Positions 61,951 to 64,000 of a stretch of DNA of 64,000 nt are shown piece by piece; within the stretch, counting starts at the first letter, position 1; every line of letters starts with the position of its first letter. The translations under genes were made by a program, and so were the position numbers. The DNA comes from Trueperella abortisuis (GTDB lineage Bacteria; Actinomycetota; Actinomycetes; Actinomycetales; Actinomycetaceae). The notes beneath the pieces were generated by a model. The model worked only from the letters and a program-made list of their open reading frames with translations, was not told the DNA's origin and ran no database searches. The stretch is taken from positions 2,108,001-2,172,000 of the forward strand of contig NZ_JAUSQL010000001.1 of the NCBI RefSeq assembly GCF_030811095.1, written 5' to 3'.

Positions 61951-64000
61951 ATGAGGAAAACCCGAGCCTGGCGGAGACGATTCGCTCTCGCCACAGCTGC
62001 GGTCGGAGCGCTCGCTCTGACACCGCTCACCCCCTTGGCCGCTGCCGCCGACGACGCCGGCGCCCCCGCCAACACCCACGTCTCCTATTATTCCTTCGAT
62101 GAATCCGCCACGAAGGATCAGTGGGGTAGCCGCGATGGCACCCCCACGGGCGACCTGCCGCTCGTCGAGGGCAAGGTCGGCAAGGCGGTAGAAATCAAGG
62201 ACGGCGCCAAGATCACCTACCCGGCGCTCGACCTCCCCCACGACTGGTCCATCGGCTTTTGGGTGAAGGCGCCCACGGCCACAGGTCGTGCGTCGATCAT
62301 CCAGTCCGCTGACGGCGTCCGCGCGGTCTCCCAGCGCCTCGCCGCGAATCGGGAGGACAAGATCGGCTTCCACGTGCTGCCGGGGGCGGGCGGGGTGCTG
62401 ACCTACAATTACACCCTCGCCAACAACACGTGGACGCACATCACCGCCACCAATTCCTCCACGGAAGGCATCGCGCTCTACGTCAACGGCGAGCTCCTCG
62501 AGCTGAAGAACTGGGGCATCAACAACCCCGTGGCCGTCCCCTCCGACATCCTGGGCGGCACCGGCTTCACCGGCGTCGTCGACGAGCTGAAGATCTACAA
62601 CCGCGCGCTCACCGCTACGGAGGTGCGCGCCGAGATCGACGGCCTCGAACCGCAGGCACTCCCCACGCTCAAGGCGACGTTCGAGATCACCAACGCGGAC
62701 GAGGCCCCATTCCAGGTCGGCGACGTGATCCAGTACAACCTCAACGTCACGAACGACACGGGCAAGACCCGCTCCTTTGAGGCCACCGACTCCAACCTTG
62801 ATAACTGGTCGGGCTGTAAGTGGAACACCTTCGAGGCGGGCGCGACCAAGTCCTGCCCGTTCCCGAAGCACACCGTGACCGAAGCCGACGTCGCCAGCGG
62901 CTCATTCACGCCGTCGATCACGTTCCAGGCCTACGCCAACACGGGATACACGGGCGCCACCACTGCCTTCGCCCCGTTCGAGGGGAGCCCGACGCAGGTC
63001 CTTCCCAAGCTGGCACGGATCTCCTCCTTCACGTTCACGGCCGGCACCGGCAAGGACAACTACCAGGTGGGCGATGAGCTGACGGCCACGCTCGTCGTGG
63101 ACAACGTCACCGACGCCCCCATCACGATCGCCGCCTCCGACGCCTGCACGGCCGATGTGCCCGCGGGCAAGAGCCACACCTGCGAGCTGCCCCACAAGGT
63201 GACCCGGGACGACCTCGAGCGCGGCGAGGCCCACGCCGACGTCGTCGTGAACGCGACCCAAGGTGACCGGACGAGCGTCGAGACCGCGCGCGCGACGACG
63301 CCGACGCCGACCGTCCGCCCGGCCGCAACCGGCTTCACCGCGCCTAACGCCGATCCGCGACTGGAGGCGAATCTGACCGACCTGCAGATCCTGGAGTCGA
63401 ACACGAGCGCCTACAACATCCGCATCCCCGCGATCGCGGTGGCCTCCAACGGCGACATCCTCGCCTCCTACGACCTGCGCCCCACCAACGGCGTCTGGCG
63501 CGGCGGCGACTCGCCCAACGAGAACTCGATCATGCAGCGCCGCTCCACCGACGGCGGGAAGACCTGGGGCCCGGCGACAGCCATCGCCGAAGGCAAGGTC
63601 GCCCCGGAAGGTCAGCGTTACGGCTGGTCGGACCCGTCCTACGTCGTCGACTACACGACGGGCGAGATCTTCAACTTCCACGTCGGCTCGTTGGACGCGG
63701 GTCTGCCGAACGGCCCGGGCTACCGCGTGGATGAGAACGGTAATGTGGATGAGACGTATCGCAAGACGATGAATTTCGCGCTCACGTCTTCCACCGATAA
63801 CGGTTACACGTGGTCCTCGCGCATCATCACGAACGAGGTGCTCGGGGCACGCGCGGCGCAGCTGGACGGCTGTTTCGCGACGTCGGGCGCTGGCATCCAG
63901 AAGATGCACGAGCCGCACAAGGGCCGCCTGCTGCAGCAGGCCGCGTGCCGCTTCAAGGGCGCGGGCTTCCGCGCGATCACGATCTACTCCGACGACCACG
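61951..64000 (+). CDS. Secreted sialidase with LamG-like domain (3' end outside window)
   Basis: 683 residues visible, frame open at the edge. Signal peptide of about 36 residues: RAWRRRF, hydrophobic core, PLAAAA cleavage. Then a concanavalin/LamG-3-like domain (about 45-225; WSIGFWVKAPTATGRAS, GFTGVVDELKIYNRAL), two immunoglobulin-like repeats that each begin with FxxG...YQVGD-type strands, and the sialidase propeller from about residue 470: YNIRIPAIA (RIP motif with catalytic Arg) and Asp boxes STDGGKTW and STDNGYTW. It frees sialic acid from host glycans outside the cell. ATG 61951 has AAGGA 5 bases ahead. No nan catabolic gene is in view. Confidence 0.94.
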   Translation, partial: MRKTRAWRRRFALATAAVGALALTPLTPLAAAADDAGAPANTHVSYYSFDESATKDQWGSRDGTPTGDLPLVEGKVGKAVEIKDGAKITYPALDLPHDWSIGFWVKAPTATGRASIIQSADGVRAVSQRLAANREDKIGFHVLPGAGGVLTYNYTLANNTWTHITATNSSTEGIALYVNGELLELKNWGINNPVAVPSDILGGTGFTGVVDELKIYNRALTATEVRAEIDGLEPQALPTLKATFEITNADEAPFQVGDVIQYNLNVTNDTGKTRSFEATDSNLDNWSGCKWNTFEAGATKSCPFPKHTVTEADVASGSFTPSITFQAYANTGYTGATTAFAPFEGSPTQVLPKLARISSFTFTAGTGKDNYQVGDELTATLVVDNVTDAPITIAASDACTADVPAGKSHTCELPHKVTRDDLERGEAHADVVVNATQGDRTSVETARATTPTPTVRPAATGFTAPNADPRLEANLTDLQILESNTSAYNIRIPAIAVASNGDILASYDLRPTNGVWRGGDSPNENSIMQRRSTDGGKTWGPATAIAEGKVAPEGQRYGWSDPSYVVDYTTGEIFNFHVGSLDAGLPNGPGYRVDENGNVDETYRKTMNFALTSSTDNGYTWSSRIITNEVLGARAAQLDGCFATSGAGIQKMHEPHKGRLLQQAACRFKGAGFRAITIYSDDH

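Overview
The window is GC-rich DNA from a Gram-positive actinobacterium. Household genes of actinobacterial type (ClpC with a TTG start, a DUF2516 protein, an FABP/nitrobindin-like protein, MutT1 fused to a phosphatase, Ppk1, a PhoP box of the GTTCACC direct-repeat type) together with an IS1249-like element and a large secreted sialidase point to the Actinomycetaceae (Trueperella/Arcanobacterium/Schaalia-like). The genus is an inference. No rRNA or plasmid/phage replication gene is present, so it looks like chromosome.

Layout. 1-2246: a partial AraC/FeaR-type regulator divergent from an aldehyde dehydrogenase. 2320-9309: gluconate/idonate module with a gluconokinase-6-phosphogluconate dehydrogenase fusion, an FCD-type GntR regulator, a mannitol-dehydrogenase-family reductase, GntP permease and L-idonate 5-dehydrogenase; palindromic operator candidates sit in both divergent promoter regions. 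9573-13156: arcB-arcC-YfcC-type carrier, without arcA, preceded by two tandem hairpins with identical hexaloops that fit the ANTAR RNA pattern; a membrane-bound LuxR regulator follows. 14512-15832: RpiB-type isomerase and two small envelope/secreted proteins. 15960-28820: a long minus-strand polyol/sugar cluster (zinc dehydrogenase, dihydroxyacetone-kinase-type kinase, three FGGY kinases, AraD, AraM, DeoR regulator, AraL/NagD-like phosphatase, an uncharacterised permease). It contains araB, araD, araL-like and araM but no araA and no ABC or PTS transporter.

29075-31117: a scarred region with remnants of a SorC regulator and a DUF4432 epimerase fused by deletion, plus a ribokinase, bracketed by two 78-bp palindromic repeats whose 8-bp loops are inverted relative to each other. 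31124-37350: clpC, dtd, DUF2516, ygfZ, FABP and a membrane protein. 37481-37650: an orphan small RNA candidate with promoter and terminator. 37679-39032: an IS1249-like insertion with 8-bp target duplication. 39062-40294: mntH. 40545-43505: a small secreted Cys-containing protein followed by an ABC transporter, a candidate peptide/bacteriocin system. 43524-45083: AGCS amino-acid symporter.

45342-54717: phosphate island: DUF47-Pit on the plus strand, pstSCAB on the minus strand with a PhoP box ahead of pstS and a terminator between pstS and pstC, then mutT1 and ppk. 54866-61148: a conserved unknown, repeat-rich DNA, tRNA-Lys, EamA and AEC transporters, an EEP-family phosphatase, msrB and an MscS channel. 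61397-61685: tRNA-Glu, tRNA-Asp, tRNA-Phe. 61951-end: the 5' part of a secreted sialidase with a LamG-like domain.

Taken together the window is strong in sugar-acid, polyol and pentose use, arginine/citrulline fermentation, phosphate uptake and polyphosphate storage, and host-glycan attack, as expected of an animal-associated fermenter.
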